Assembly: GCF_900106695.1 (NCBI RefSeq) | Contig: NZ_FNMZ01000004.1 | Coordinates: 310,001 to 374,000, forward strand | Length of the DNA stretch: 64,000 nt | Direction: 5' to 3' | Origin: Albimonas donghaensis | Lineage (GTDB): Bacteria > Pseudomonadota > Alphaproteobacteria > Rhodobacterales > Rhodobacteraceae | Shown here: in pieces, positions 53,622 to 62,763 of the stretch | Layout of the letters: the number at the start of each line of letters is the position of its first letter | How positions within the stretch are numbered: the stretch's first letter is position 1 | Translations under genes and position numbers: made by a program | Notes under the pieces: model-generated | Seen by the model: only the letters and a program-made list of their open reading frames with translations | The model's database searches: none | Told to the model about the DNA's origin: nothing

Positions 53622-55607
53622 ATGTCCGAGGAATTCCCCGAAGCCCCCGTCATCTGGACCCCCACGCCCGAGACCGTGGCGGGCGCCGAGATGACCCGCT
53701 TCATAACCTGGCTGCGCGAGGCCCGCGGGCTGGATTTCGCGGACTATCCCGCGTTGTGGGACTGGTCGACCACCGACATCACCGGCTTCTGGACCGCGAT
53801 CCGGGATTTCTGGGGGCTGAAGATCTCCGATCCGACCGGGCCGGTTCTGGACCGCGAGATCATGCCCGGCGCCCGCTGGTTCGAAGGCGCTCGGCTCAAC
53901 TACGCCGACCAGATCTGGCGGCATCTGGAAACCCGGGGCCGCGACGCCCCCGCCATCCGCTGGCGCACCGAGGTCGCCTCCGGAACCCTGAGCTGGGGCG
54001 AGCTGGCCGACCGGGCCGGCGCGCTCGCCGCGGCGCTGCGGGCGCGGGGCGTGGTTCCCGGCGACCGGGTCTGCGCCATCCTGCAGAACGGGGCGGAGAC
54101 CATGGTGGCCTTCCTCGCCACCGTCTCCATCGGCGCGACCTGGTCGCTGACTTCGCCGGACATGGGCCGCACCGCCATCCTCGACCGTTTCCGCCAGATC
54201 ACCCCCAAGGTGCTGATCGCCGCCGACGGCTACGTGCATGGCGGCAAGTCGGTCCCGCGGCTCGACCTGGCCGCCGAGGTCGAGGCGGGCCTGCCCGATC
54301 TCGCCGCCACCATCCTGGTAGGCAAGCTGCCGGAGCGGCCGGACTGGCCCGCCCATGCGCTCGACTGGGACGACCTGACCGCGGGCGGCGACGGGCCGCC
54401 GGAGACGGAGCAGGTGGAGTTCTCCCACCCGCTGTGGATCGTCTATTCCTCCGGCACCACCGGCAACCCCAAGCCCATCGTCCACGGGCATGGCGGCGCC
54501 CTGCTGGAGATGATGAAGTTCCCGCTGCACAACGACGTGAAGCCGGCCGACACCTTCATGTGGCTCACCGCCTCGGGCTGGATCATGTGGAACTGCCAGC
54601 TCGCCCCGCTCTGCGCCGGGGCCACGCTGGCGATCTTCGACGGCGCCCCCAACCGTCCCGACATGGGCGAGCTGTGGCGCTACGCGGCGGAGACGGGGAC
54701 CACCTATCTCGGGGCCGGGGCGGCGTTCTTCTCCGCCTCCATGAAGGACGGCGTGATCCCGCGCGAGGCCGCGGACCTCTCGGCGCTGCGCAGTCTCGGC
54801 GCCACCGGATCGCCGCTGGCGCCGGAGGCCTATGACTGGATCCAGGCCAATGTGAAGCGGGACGTGTGGATCGTCCCGATCTCCGGCGGCACCGATTTCG
54901 CGGGGGCCTTCGTGGGCGGCTGCATCCTGATGCCGGTGCGCAAGGGGGAGATGCAGTGCCGCTTTCTCGGCGCGCGGGTCGAGGCCTGGGACGAGGACGG
55001 CCGCCCGCTGGACAACGCCGTGGGCGAGCTGGTCTGCACCCGGCCCATGCCCTCCATGCCCCTGATGTTCTGGGGGGACGAGGACGGCGCGCGCCTGCGC
55101 GAAAGCTATTTCGAGACCTATCCCGGCGTCTGGCGCCACGGCGACTGGATCCGCATCACGCCCCATGGCGGCGCGGTGATCTACGGGCGCTCCGACGCCA
55201 CCATCAACCGCCGCGGGCTGCGCATCGGCTCGTCCGAGATCTACCGGGCGGTGGAAGAGCTTCCGGAGGTCATGGACAGCCTCGTCGTCGACCTGGAGAT
55301 GCTGGGCCGCGACAGCTTCATGCCGCTCTTCGTGGTGATGCGCGACGGCCATCCGCTGGACGAGGCCGCGCGGGGCCGGATCCTCGACGCCATCCGCCGC
55401 GCGGTCTCCGCCCGCTACCTGCCCGACGAGGTGGTGGAGGTGGCCGAGATCCCGCGCACGCTTTCGGGCAAGAAGCTGGAAGTGCCGGTGAAGAAGCTGC
55501 TGCTGGGCGCCGCCCCCGAAAAGGCCGCGAACCGCGACAGCATGGCCAATCCGGACGCGTTCGAGGCCTTCATCGCCTACGCCGACGCGCGGGCCGCCGC
55601 CGTCTGA
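53622..55607 (+). CDS. acetoacetyl-CoA synthetase (acetoacetate-CoA ligase)
   Basis: The 661-residue ANL-superfamily enzyme activates acetoacetate with ATP and CoA, feeding ketone-body or polyhydroxybutyrate carbon into acetoacetyl-CoA. The adenylation loop is WIVYSSGTTGNPKPIVHGHG; other motifs are FWGLKISDPTGPVLDREIMP, GARWFEGARLNYADQIW (family-specific N-terminus), ISGGTDFAGAFVGG, GDWIRITPHGGAVIYGRSDA and the C-terminal lysine loop RTLSGKKLEVPVKKLL. ATG 53622 has AGGGAGA upstream; an ATG at 53592 adds ten unconserved residues. Confidence 0.95.
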   Translation: MSEEFPEAPVIWTPTPETVAGAEMTRFITWLREARGLDFADYPALWDWSTTDITGFWTAIRDFWGLKISDPTGPVLDREIMPGARWFEGARLNYADQIWRHLETRGRDAPAIRWRTEVASGTLSWGELADRAGALAAALRARGVVPGDRVCAILQNGAETMVAFLATVSIGATWSLTSPDMGRTAILDRFRQITPKVLIAADGYVHGGKSVPRLDLAAEVEAGLPDLAATILVGKLPERPDWPAHALDWDDLTAGGDGPPETEQVEFSHPLWIVYSSGTTGNPKPIVHGHGGALLEMMKFPLHNDVKPADTFMWLTASGWIMWNCQLAPLCAGATLAIFDGAPNRPDMGELWRYAAETGTTYLGAGAAFFSASMKDGVIPREAADLSALRSLGATGSPLAPEAYDWIQANVKRDVWIVPISGGTDFAGAFVGGCILMPVRKGEMQCRFLGARVEAWDEDGRPLDNAVGELVCTRPMPSMPLMFWGDEDGARLRESYFETYPGVWRHGDWIRITPHGGAVIYGRSDATINRRGLRIGSSEIYRAVEELPEVMDSLVVDLEMLGRDSFMPLFVVMRDGHPLDEAARGRILDAIRRAVSARYLPDEVVEVAEIPRTLSGKKLEVPVKKLLLGAAPEKAANRDSMANPDAFEAFIAYADARAAAV

Positions 55608-55714
55608 GCCCCCGGCCCGAGGCGCCGCGGGGCGGAGGGAACGCCCCCTCCGCCCTTGCCGCGGGCCCGATGCGGCCGACATGACAGGGGACCCCGAAGC
55701 CGCACGGAGCCCCC

Positions 55715-56845
55715 ATGTCCCGCACCTCGACCCGCCATCCCCGTCCCGCCGATCCCGAGACCGGCCCCTCCGGCCTGCCTCGCGGGCGGGCGCCCTCGGG
55801 AACGCTGAAGCTGCGCTTCAAGCGCATCGAAGACATCGCCCATGTCTCGGACCCGATCTGGAAGGACGTCAGCTCGGTCGCCGTGGCGGGCCGCTCGATC
55901 TTCTGCGCCTGCGACGAGACGTCGAGCGTCGAGCGGGTGCTCCACGCCCCCGAAAAGGGGGAGGCGGCGGCCCATGCCTCCTTCCCCATCGGCGCCGTCT
56001 TCGACTTGCCCGACGGACCGGGCGGGGAGATGGATATCGAGGGGCTGGATGTTTCCGACGGCTGGCTGTGGGTGACGGGCTCTCATTCGCTCAAGCGCAA
56101 GGACCCGAAGCCGGGAAAGCTGCGGCGGATGGAGAAGACCTCCTGGGATCCGAACCGGGCTTTCCTGGGCCGGCTGCCGCTGGCGGATCGCGGCGCGGGG
56201 GTGTTCGAGCCGGTGGCGCAGGACGGCGCGCGCCGGGCGCGAATGGTGAAGCTGGGCGGGAGCCGCGACAGCTGGCTGCGCAAGGCGCTGCGCAAGGACG
56301 GTCTGCTCGGCCCCTTCGCGGACCTGCCCTGCAAGGAGAACGGGCTGGACATCGAGGGGCTCGCCGCCCGCGGCAGGACCGTGCTGCTGGGCCTGCGCGG
56401 CCCGGCGCTGCGGGGCTGGGCGCTGATCCTGCGGCTGGAGATGAAGGAGACCAGGGACGGTTTCCTCAAGCCTCGCAAGCTGGCGGACGGGCGGCGCTAC
56501 GCGGTTCATGCGGTGGACCTGGGCGGGCACGGGGTGCGCGACATGTGCTGGGACGGGGAGCGGCTGCTGATCCTGTCCGGCGCGACCACCGACCTGACCA
56601 GCCTGCAATCGGTCTGGACGCTGGACCGCTTCGACCCCGGGCGCGAGGTCTGGGAGGCCGGGCGCGTGGGCCGGGAACTGGACCTGCCGGCCCTGCGCGC
56701 GGCCGACAATGCCGAGGGCATCGCGCTGCTGGGCGACGCCGGCGAAGGGCGCCGGCTGCTGGTGGCGCATGACTCGCCCCATCCCGACCGCACGCCCCCC
56801 AAGACCCAGAGCCTGACGGCGGATCTTTTCGACTATCCCGGCTGA
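55715..56845 (+). CDS. DUF3616 domain protein
   Basis: The 376-residue protein matches DUF3616, likely a beta-propeller-like sensor or hydrolase fold with unknown role. Motifs: DVSSVAVAGRSIFCACDETS, GEMDIEGLDVSDGWLWVTGS, NGLDIEGLAARGRTVLLGLR, YAVHAVDLGGHGVRDMCWDG and ADNAEGIALLGD. No signal peptide is seen, so it is probably cytoplasmic. It begins 107 bp after the acetoacetyl-CoA synthetase gene and could be cotranscribed. It ends before a clear terminator. Confidence 0.88.
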   Translation: MSRTSTRHPRPADPETGPSGLPRGRAPSGTLKLRFKRIEDIAHVSDPIWKDVSSVAVAGRSIFCACDETSSVERVLHAPEKGEAAAHASFPIGAVFDLPDGPGGEMDIEGLDVSDGWLWVTGSHSLKRKDPKPGKLRRMEKTSWDPNRAFLGRLPLADRGAGVFEPVAQDGARRARMVKLGGSRDSWLRKALRKDGLLGPFADLPCKENGLDIEGLAARGRTVLLGLRGPALRGWALILRLEMKETRDGFLKPRKLADGRRYAVHAVDLGGHGVRDMCWDGERLLILSGATTDLTSLQSVWTLDRFDPGREVWEAGRVGRELDLPALRAADNAEGIALLGDAGEGRRLLVAHDSPHPDRTPPKTQSLTADLFDYPG

Positions 56846-56895
56846 GGCGCGACCACGCGAGGAGGGGGCGGAAAGAGCAAGGGCCCGCCACGAGA

Positions 56896-56923
56896 AAGGG
56901 GGCCGGGCGAACCCGGCCCCCTT
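56896..56923. terminator. terminator between DUF3616 and dctM
   Basis: AAGGGGGCCGGG (56896-56907) pairs perfectly with CCCGGCCCCCTT (56912-56923) around a CGAA tetraloop. It lies between convergent genes and should serve both. Confidence 0.85.
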
Positions 56924-56949
56924 GAGAGCATCCCGCGAAGACCGCCCGC

Positions 56950-58257
56950 CTAGCCGGCGAGGTTGGGCAGATACAGGATCAGGTCGGGGAAGGCGCTGAG
57001 CAGGCCCAGCACGAACAGGTCCATGATCAGGAACCAGAACACGCCCCGGAAGATCTGCGAGGTGGTGACCAGATCCCCCACCACGCCCTTGATGACGAAC
57101 ACGTTCATCCCGATGGGCGGCGTGATCATGCCGATCTCCAGCAGCTTGCACAGGATCACGCCGAACCACAGCGCGCTCCAGCCCGCATCGTCGACGATGG
57201 GCAGCATGATCGGCAGGGTCAGCAGCATGGCGCCGATCGGCTCCAGGAACATGCCCAGGATCAGGTAGACCATGACGATGCCCAGCAGCAGCAGCGTCGG
57301 CGAGGCGCTGATCGAGATGATGCTCTCGGACAGGTAGTCGCCGGCCCCCGACAGGGTCAGGAAGCGCGTCAGCAGCGTGGCCCCGACCGCGATCACGATC
57401 AGCGCCGCGGTGGTGACCATCGTCTCCTGCGCCGCCAGCCTGAAGCGGCCCCAGGTCAGGTCGCCGCGCAGCAGGGCCACCAGGCAGGCGAGGAAGGCGC
57501 CGATGGCCCCGGCCTCGGTCGGGGTGAAGACGCCGCCGAACAGCCCGCCGAAAATGCCGATCATCACCAGCAGGATCGGCCAGGTGTCCTTCAGCGCCTC
57601 CAGCCGCACCGACAGCGGCTCCGCGCCCTGGTAGGCGGGGGCGAGCGCCGGGTTCAGCTTCACCCGGATCAGCACGACCAGCACATAGCCGATGGCCGAC
57701 ATGATGCCCGCCGCGATGCCGCCCAGAAACAGGCCCGAGATCGATTCCTGCGCGATCACGCCGTAGAGGATCAGGATGATCGAGGGCGGGATCAGCGCGC
57801 CGATGGTGCCGGCGACCGCGACGGTGCCGGTGGCGAGCTCGGGGTCGTATTTCTGGCGCATCATCTCGGGCACGGCGATCTTGCCCATGGCGGCCGAACA
57901 CGCGATCGACGAGCCCGACACCGCCGCGAACCCGGCCGAGCCGAAGATCGCCGCGATCGCCAGCCCCCCCGGCAGCGCCGAAGTCCAGACCTTGGCCGCG
58001 TGGAACATGCCTCGCGTCAGGTTGGTGTGGTAGCACACGAAACCCAGCAGCAGGAACATGGGCACCGACGACAGCACCCAGTTGGCCGCGAAGCTGTAGG
58101 GCATGGTGGCCAGCGCCCCCCAGGCGATCCGCCAGCCCATCATCCACCACAGCCCGCCGAAGCTGACCGCGATCAGCGCGACCCCGATCGGCACCCGCAG
58201 GGCGATCAGGCCGAAGAGGATGCCGAGTCCGGCGAGCCCGATCTCGACTTCAGTCAT
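56950..58257 (-). CDS. dctM: TRAP transporter large permease (DctM)
   Basis: The 435-residue inner-membrane protein has about 12 helices and moves the solute using the sodium gradient. TRAP-T large-subunit motifs include VPIGVALIAVSFGGLWWMMG, FAAVSGSSIACSAAMGKIAV, GTIGALIPPSIILILYGVIA and TEAGAIGAFLACLVALL, with LLTLPIMLPIVDDAG near the C-terminus. It overlaps dctQ by 8 bases, so the two are translationally coupled. It ends the minus-strand cluster. Confidence 0.95.
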   Translation of the reverse strand: MTEVEIGLAGLGILFGLIALRVPIGVALIAVSFGGLWWMMGWRIAWGALATMPYSFAANWVLSSVPMFLLLGFVCYHTNLTRGMFHAAKVWTSALPGGLAIAAIFGSAGFAAVSGSSIACSAAMGKIAVPEMMRQKYDPELATGTVAVAGTIGALIPPSIILILYGVIAQESISGLFLGGIAAGIMSAIGYVLVVLIRVKLNPALAPAYQGAEPLSVRLEALKDTWPILLVMIGIFGGLFGGVFTPTEAGAIGAFLACLVALLRGDLTWGRFRLAAQETMVTTAALIVIAVGATLLTRFLTLSGAGDYLSESIISISASPTLLLLGIVMVYLILGMFLEPIGAMLLTLPIMLPIVDDAGWSALWFGVILCKLLEIGMITPPIGMNVFVIKGVVGDLVTTSQIFRGVFWFLIMDLFVLGLLSAFPDLILYLPNLAG

Positions 58258-58786
58258 TATAGGTCCCCTTGACGCTTTCCATGCCGACGAACCCCGAGGG
58301 CTTGCCCGCGATCAGGGTGAAGAGCTTCCACAGCGACACGACCGCCATCAGGCCGCAGCCGATGGGCAGCGCGTAATAGGTGGGCCAGATCGGGATGGTC
58401 ACCATCCCCTGCTGCAACGCCGCCCCGGTGGAGAACTTGTTGCCCGCCTCCATCCAGGTCCGCACCGCCAGCAGCGAGAACGCGCCCACCGCGGTCGTGT
58501 AGGCCAGCCCCGACAGCCAGGGCTGGAAGCCTTTGGGCATCAGGTCGGCGACGACCTCCACCGAGATATGAGCATCGCGCGTCTCGGCGACGGCCAGCGC
58601 CGAGAAGGCGAGGAACACCATGTAGTAGTTGGACACGATGGTGATCGTGCCCTCCACCGGCGTGTTGAACACGTAGCGTCCGACCACGTCGGCCACCACG
58701 TGCAGCATCATCAGCGTGACGCAGAGCAGGCCGACCGCGGACGCGGCCGACACGAGCATATTCAGGATCTGTGCGATCCGGCGCAT
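58250..58786 (-). CDS. dctQ: TRAP transporter small permease (DctQ)
   Basis: The 178-residue protein has four membrane helices (LNMLVSAASAVGLLCVTLMM, YYMVFLAFSALAVAETRDAH, AYTTAVGAFSLLAVRTWMEA and a fourth near YYALPIGCGLMAVVSLWKLF). ETRDAHISVEVVADLMPKG is the DctQ signature. It pairs with DctM and receives solute from the binding proteins encoded upstream. Confidence 0.93.
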   Translation of the reverse strand: MRRIAQILNMLVSAASAVGLLCVTLMMLHVVADVVGRYVFNTPVEGTITIVSNYYMVFLAFSALAVAETRDAHISVEVVADLMPKGFQPWLSGLAYTTAVGAFSLLAVRTWMEAGNKFSTGAALQQGMVTIPIWPTYYALPIGCGLMAVVSLWKLFTLIAGKPSGFVGMESVKGTYND

Positions 58787-58834
58787 GAAGACCTCGCCTT
58801 TCAGGTTGGGGTTGAGGGGTTCGTCAAACGACGA

Positions 58835-58860
58835 CGGCCGGCGGAGGGATCCGCAGGCCG
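58835..58860 (-). promoter_or_regulatory. intercistronic hairpin after TRAP binding-protein 1 gene
   Basis: CGGCC-G-GCGGA (58835-58845) pairs with TCCGC-A-GGCCG (58850-58860), one mismatch inside an 11-bp stem, tetraloop GGGA. It lies between the first binding-protein stop and dctQ. No U-tract. Confidence 0.6.
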
Positions 58861-58879
58861 CCGCAGGGTCGCCGGGGTC

Positions 58880-60037
58880 TTACTGACCATAGGTGGCGAC
58901 GTCGATCTTCGACTGGACATTCTCCCAGAGCACCTCGGCGAGCTGGTCGCGGGTCTCCACGCCCTCCATCCGGGGCAGCCATTCGTCGATCAGCTTGCGC
59001 AGGGTCGCGGTCTTGGCGGCCGCGTCCTTGATCTCGAACCGCTCCTCGTAGGAGGCGCCCAGCGACGCGAGGTCCTCCTCGATCCAGGCCTTGCTCTTGG
59101 CGACGAGGGCGGGATCGGCCTCGTAGATCTCGATGCCCTGTTCGGGCGCGAGCTTGCCGACATTCTCCTCGCCATCGTCGAAATAGGCCATGATGCCGTC
59201 GCCCGACAGGTAGGCCGCGGCGTGCAGAACCTGGGACTTCTCGTCATCCGAGAGGCTCAGCCAGGTGTCGCGGTTCATCTGCCCCATGCCGAAGGCGAAG
59301 GAGGAGCCGGGAACGCCGGTGGTGATGTGCTCCACCGCGTCGATGAAGCCGAACTGGGTCAGCTCGGCGGGGTTGGAGGCGGTGCAGTCGAGCACGCCCT
59401 GGCTCAGGCCCTCGAAGGTCTCGTTGATCGACATCGACACCGGGGTCGCGCCCATGGCGTTGGCCCAGCGGGTCCACCAGGCGCCGCCGGCGCGGATGCG
59501 CAGACCCTTCATGTCCTCGACCGTCGTGACCTTCTTCATGCACTGAAGGATGTAGGCCGAAGTGCCGAGACCCGCGAGGAACACCTGGTTCTGGGCCAGG
59601 GTCTCTTCCCGGCATTCCGGGCAATGCAGGGCGACGTATTCGGACACGGCGCCGAGATAGGCCAGCGTCGCCTGCTTCTTGTTCCCGTCGACCAGCTCCG
59701 ACAGCGCGGCGAGCTCGGCGGCCAGGTTGGTCTCGGGATATTCGGCGAGGAAGTAGGGCCAAAGCACCGTGGCGATATCGGCGATGCCGTCGCGCAGACC
59801 GGTGTTGGATTCCATTAAATTGAGCAGCGACAGCGGATAGATCTTCGCGGTCACCTCGCCGCCGGAAAACTCGTTGAGCTTCTCGGCGAAGTAGTTGGCG
59901 GCGTTGTCGCCCAGCGAATTGGGCGGCGAGCCGACGGCGAAGCGCAGGTTGGCGGCTTCGGCCGGAGCGCCGGCGGCGCCCAGCGTGGCGGCGGCGCCGA
60001 AAGCGGCCAGCGCGGCGGCGCGGATGGTGGACTTCAT
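58880..60037 (-). CDS. TRAP transporter substrate-binding protein 1 (DctP family)
   Basis: The 385-residue periplasmic protein has a signal MKSTIRAAALAAFGAAATLG ending near PAEAA. DctP features are IYPLSLLNLMESNTGLRDGI, GLRIRAGGAWWTRWANAMGA and ATPVSMSINETFEGLSQGVL with the solute-contact arginine in RIRAGG. It also carries a CPEC pair (LHCPECREE) and further cysteines ILQC and LDCTAS, all conserved in paralogue 2. ATG 60037 has GGAG upstream. It follows paralogue 2 in the same operon; two binding proteins for one permease suggest two related substrates or affinities. Confidence 0.93.
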   Translation of the reverse strand: MKSTIRAAALAAFGAAATLGAAGAPAEAANLRFAVGSPPNSLGDNAANYFAEKLNEFSGGEVTAKIYPLSLLNLMESNTGLRDGIADIATVLWPYFLAEYPETNLAAELAALSELVDGNKKQATLAYLGAVSEYVALHCPECREETLAQNQVFLAGLGTSAYILQCMKKVTTVEDMKGLRIRAGGAWWTRWANAMGATPVSMSINETFEGLSQGVLDCTASNPAELTQFGFIDAVEHITTGVPGSSFAFGMGQMNRDTWLSLSDDEKSQVLHAAAYLSGDGIMAYFDDGEENVGKLAPEQGIEIYEADPALVAKSKAWIEEDLASLGASYEERFEIKDAAAKTATLRKLIDEWLPRMEGVETRDQLAEVLWENVQSKIDVATYGQ

Positions 60038-60069
60038 GGCGGTTCTCCTCCCGTTTTTTTCGTTGGGGA

Positions 60070-60100
60070 CGCCCCGCCCGCTTCTGCGTCGGGCGGGGCG
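60070..60100 (-). promoter_or_regulatory. intercistronic hairpin after TRAP binding-protein 2 gene
   Basis: CGCCCCGCCCG (60070-60080) pairs perfectly with CGGGCGGGGCG (60090-60100) around a 9-base loop, 8 bp past the stop of binding protein 2. On the minus strand it is followed by an A-rich rather than U-rich stretch, so it is not a normal terminator. Confidence 0.7.
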
Positions 60101-60107
60101 CATCAGA

Positions 60108-61265
60108 TCACTGACCGTAGGTGGTCACGTCAACCTTGGACATGATCTCGGTCCAGTACAGGTCGGCCAGCTGCTCGGTGCTGGTGACGTCCTTGGTCAG
60201 GCCGTCCCACTTGGTGATCAGTTCTTTCATCTTGGCGGTGTAGGCCTCGCCGTTCTCCAGGCCGAACCGCTCCTTGTAGGACGCGGCGAGCGTGGTCGGA
60301 TCCGACGCGACATGGGCGCGCGACTTCTCCAGCAGATCGGCGGAAGCCATGGCGACGGGGATGTCGCGCTTCTTCATCTCGGCGATGCCGGCCTCGGATT
60401 CCTCGATGTAGACGTAGGTGATCTTGGCGGCGAGCCCGGCGGCGGCCTTCAGCAGGGCCTTGCGCTGATCCTCGGAGGCGCCGTCCCAGGCGTCCTTGTT
60501 GATCACCGCGGTGGCCGACGGGAACTGCGAGCCCGGCGCGCCTTCGGAGAGGAACTCGACCACGTCGATGAAGCCGAAGTTGAACAGCTCCGGGTTCGAG
60601 GAGGCCGAGCAGTCGAGCACGCCCTGGCTCAGGCCCTCGAAGGTCTCGTTGATCGACATCGACACGGGCGTGGCGCCCATGGCGGTGGCCCAGCGCGCCC
60701 ACCACGCGCCGCCGGCGCGGATGCGGGCGCCCTGCAGCTCTTCCAGCGAGTTGACCTGCTTGTTGCAGATCAGGTGATAGCGGGTGGACGACCCGCCGCC
60801 CAGGAACACCGCGTTCTGCGCCTTGAATTCCCCGAGGCATTCCGGGCAGTTGAACAGCAGCCATTCCTGGTAGGCGCCGGCGAAGACGATGCCCACGCGG
60901 TCGCCGTCCTCGACCGTGAGGTCGGTGAGCGCCGCCAGCTCGGTGCCGAAGTTCGAGGCCGGGAACTCGGTCAGGAAGTAGGGCAGCAGGATGGTGGTCA
61001 GGTCGGCGATGCCGTCGCGCACGCCCGAGGTCGACTCGAGGAAGTTGAGCAGCGACAGCGGGTAGATCTTGGCGGACATCTCGCCGCCGGTCTCGGCTTC
61101 CAGCACCTCGGAGAAGGTGTCGAAGGCGCCCGCGGCGTTGGTGTTCGGCGGCCAGCCGATGGCGAAGCGCAGCGTGTCGGCCGAGGCGGTGGTGGCCGCG
61201 CCCGAGGCGGTGATCGCGGCGCCGAGGCCGAAGAGCCCGGCGGCGATGTTGCGGTTGAGTTTCAT
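60108..61265 (-). CDS. TRAP transporter substrate-binding protein 2 (DctP family)
   Basis: The 385-residue paralogue of binding protein 1 has a signal (MKLNRNIAAGLFGLGAAITA, cleavage near TASAD). It shares IYPLSLLNFLEST, RIRAGGAWWARWATAMGATP and VSMSINETFEGLSQGVLDC with it, and both end VTTYGQ or VATYGQ. The cysteine set is again NCPEC, LIC and LDCSAS, so two disulfides are likely. The divergent parts (TAVINKDAWDG versus MGQMNRDTWLS) probably shape the binding site. GGGAG precedes ATG 61265. It begins 150 bp after the acyl-CoA dehydrogenase stop, possibly with its own promoter. Confidence 0.93.
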   Translation of the reverse strand: MKLNRNIAAGLFGLGAAITASGAATTASADTLRFAIGWPPNTNAAGAFDTFSEVLEAETGGEMSAKIYPLSLLNFLESTSGVRDGIADLTTILLPYFLTEFPASNFGTELAALTDLTVEDGDRVGIVFAGAYQEWLLFNCPECLGEFKAQNAVFLGGGSSTRYHLICNKQVNSLEELQGARIRAGGAWWARWATAMGATPVSMSINETFEGLSQGVLDCSASSNPELFNFGFIDVVEFLSEGAPGSQFPSATAVINKDAWDGASEDQRKALLKAAAGLAAKITYVYIEESEAGIAEMKKRDIPVAMASADLLEKSRAHVASDPTTLAASYKERFGLENGEAYTAKMKELITKWDGLTKDVTSTEQLADLYWTEIMSKVDVTTYGQ

Positions 61266-61415
61266 CTGGTGTCGCTCCCTGTTGGTCCTGCGCCGGGGCG
61301 AGCCCCGGCCGTTCTGTCGTCCGACCCCGCGTCAGTCGGGGCGGGTGGGTTCCGCGCGCCGGGCTCCTCCTCCCGACGCGCGGATTTCATGGGGCGGCGC
61401 GGCCCCGGCCGCGGC

Positions 61416-62759
61416 CTACTGGGCCGCGTGGCGGCTCATGTCGGCCGGCGCCGCGGCGCTGCGCGGCGTCGGCTCCGGGATCGCGCCGCGGCGCTCGCCC
61501 AGATAGCCGAACAGGTAGGCGCCGACCTTGCGCATCTGGATCTCTTCCGAGCCTTCGGTGATCCGGTAGCGGCGGTGGTGGCGGAAGATGTGCTCGAACG
61601 GCTTGTGGCGCGAATAGCCGATGCCGCCATGCACCTGCATGGCCCGGTCCGCGGCCTCGCAGCACAGCCGGTTCGCCCAGTAATTGCACATGGACACCTT
61701 GTCCGAGAGCTTCTTCTCCACTTCCGGATGGGGCATCGAGTCCATGTCCCACGCGGTCTTGCGGATCAGCAGGCGCAGCATCTCGGCCTGTGTCGCCAGC
61801 TCCACCAGCGGGAACTGGATGGCCTGGTTGCGCGCCAGCTCCGTGCCGAAGGGCTTGCGGTGGCGGGCGTAGCGGATCGATTCCTCGATGCAGTAGCAGG
61901 CCGCGCCCAGCGACGAGGCCGCCTGGCGGATCCGGTTCTCGTGCACGAAGGCCTGCGCAAGCGCGAGCCCCCCGCCCATCGGCCCGAACACCGCGTCATC
62001 GGGCACCCAGAGGTTCTTGAAGCGCAGGCGCGGGTGGTCGGTGGGCATGTTGAAGGTCCACAGGAACTCCTCCACATGCAGGCCCGGCGTGTCGGAGGGC
62101 GTGAGGAAGGCGGTGATGCCCTTGGCGTCGCCCGCCTCGCCCGAGGTCCGCGCGAAGATCACGCAATGCGTGGCCTCGTGCATCCCGGTGATCCACATCT
62201 TCTCGCCGTCGATGCGCCAGCCCTTCACGCCGTCGCGGGTCTCCTCGACCGCGCGCGTCTCCATGTGGGTGGCGTCGGAGCCGTGGTCGGGCTCGGTCAG
62301 GCCGAAGGCCATCCGGTATTCGCCCGCGAGCGAGCCCTTGATGAACTTCTCCTTCTGCGCGGGCGTGCCGAAGTCGCGCAGCATGACGATGACGGGGAAG
62401 TTGCCGACCACCGAATGTTCGTTCTGAAGGTCGTTGAACAGGCCCAGCCCCTGCGAGGCGAGATGCTCGCGGATCACCGCCATCCACAGGTTCGACCCGC
62501 CGTCGCCGCCGAACTCCTTGGGCAGGGAAAAGCGGTAGAACCCGGCCTTGTCGGCGCGGCTCTTGGCTTCCTTCAGCAGCGCCTCCCATTCCGGGCGCGG
62601 CAGGCCGCCGGCCTCGAAATCGGTGCGGGCCCATTCCCGGCGATGGTCGAAGAAACGCTCGTTGTCGTCCTGGGCCTGAAGCGGCTTGATCTCCGCCTCG
62701 ATGAAGGCGTCCAGACGCGCGAGATAGTCCACCAGCTCGGGCGGCAGCGAGAAATCCAT
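61416..62759 (-). CDS. acyl-CoA dehydrogenase (ACAD10/11-like or FadE-type)
   Basis: The 447-residue FAD enzyme introduces a trans-2,3 double bond into an acyl-CoA. Motifs: MAFGLTEPDHGSDATHMETR (FAD contact), WITGMHEATHCVIFARTSGE, MGGGLALAQAFVHENRIRQA, MQVHGGIGYSRHKPFEHIFR and the C-terminal YRITEGSEEIQMRK, where the TEGSEE glutamates include the expected region of the catalytic base. The first 50 residues (FIEAEIKPLQAQDDNERFFD) are the N-terminal helices. It starts 4 bp after DUF6285 and with the phosphotransferase forms the common phosphotransferase-DUF6285-ACAD unit of acid catabolism. Confidence 0.94.
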   Translation of the reverse strand: MDFSLPPELVDYLARLDAFIEAEIKPLQAQDDNERFFDHRREWARTDFEAGGLPRPEWEALLKEAKSRADKAGFYRFSLPKEFGGDGGSNLWMAVIREHLASQGLGLFNDLQNEHSVVGNFPVIVMLRDFGTPAQKEKFIKGSLAGEYRMAFGLTEPDHGSDATHMETRAVEETRDGVKGWRIDGEKMWITGMHEATHCVIFARTSGEAGDAKGITAFLTPSDTPGLHVEEFLWTFNMPTDHPRLRFKNLWVPDDAVFGPMGGGLALAQAFVHENRIRQAASSLGAACYCIEESIRYARHRKPFGTELARNQAIQFPLVELATQAEMLRLLIRKTAWDMDSMPHPEVEKKLSDKVSMCNYWANRLCCEAADRAMQVHGGIGYSRHKPFEHIFRHHRRYRITEGSEEIQMRKVGAYLFGYLGERRGAIPEPTPRSAAAPADMSRHAAQ

Positions 62760-62763
62760 GACG

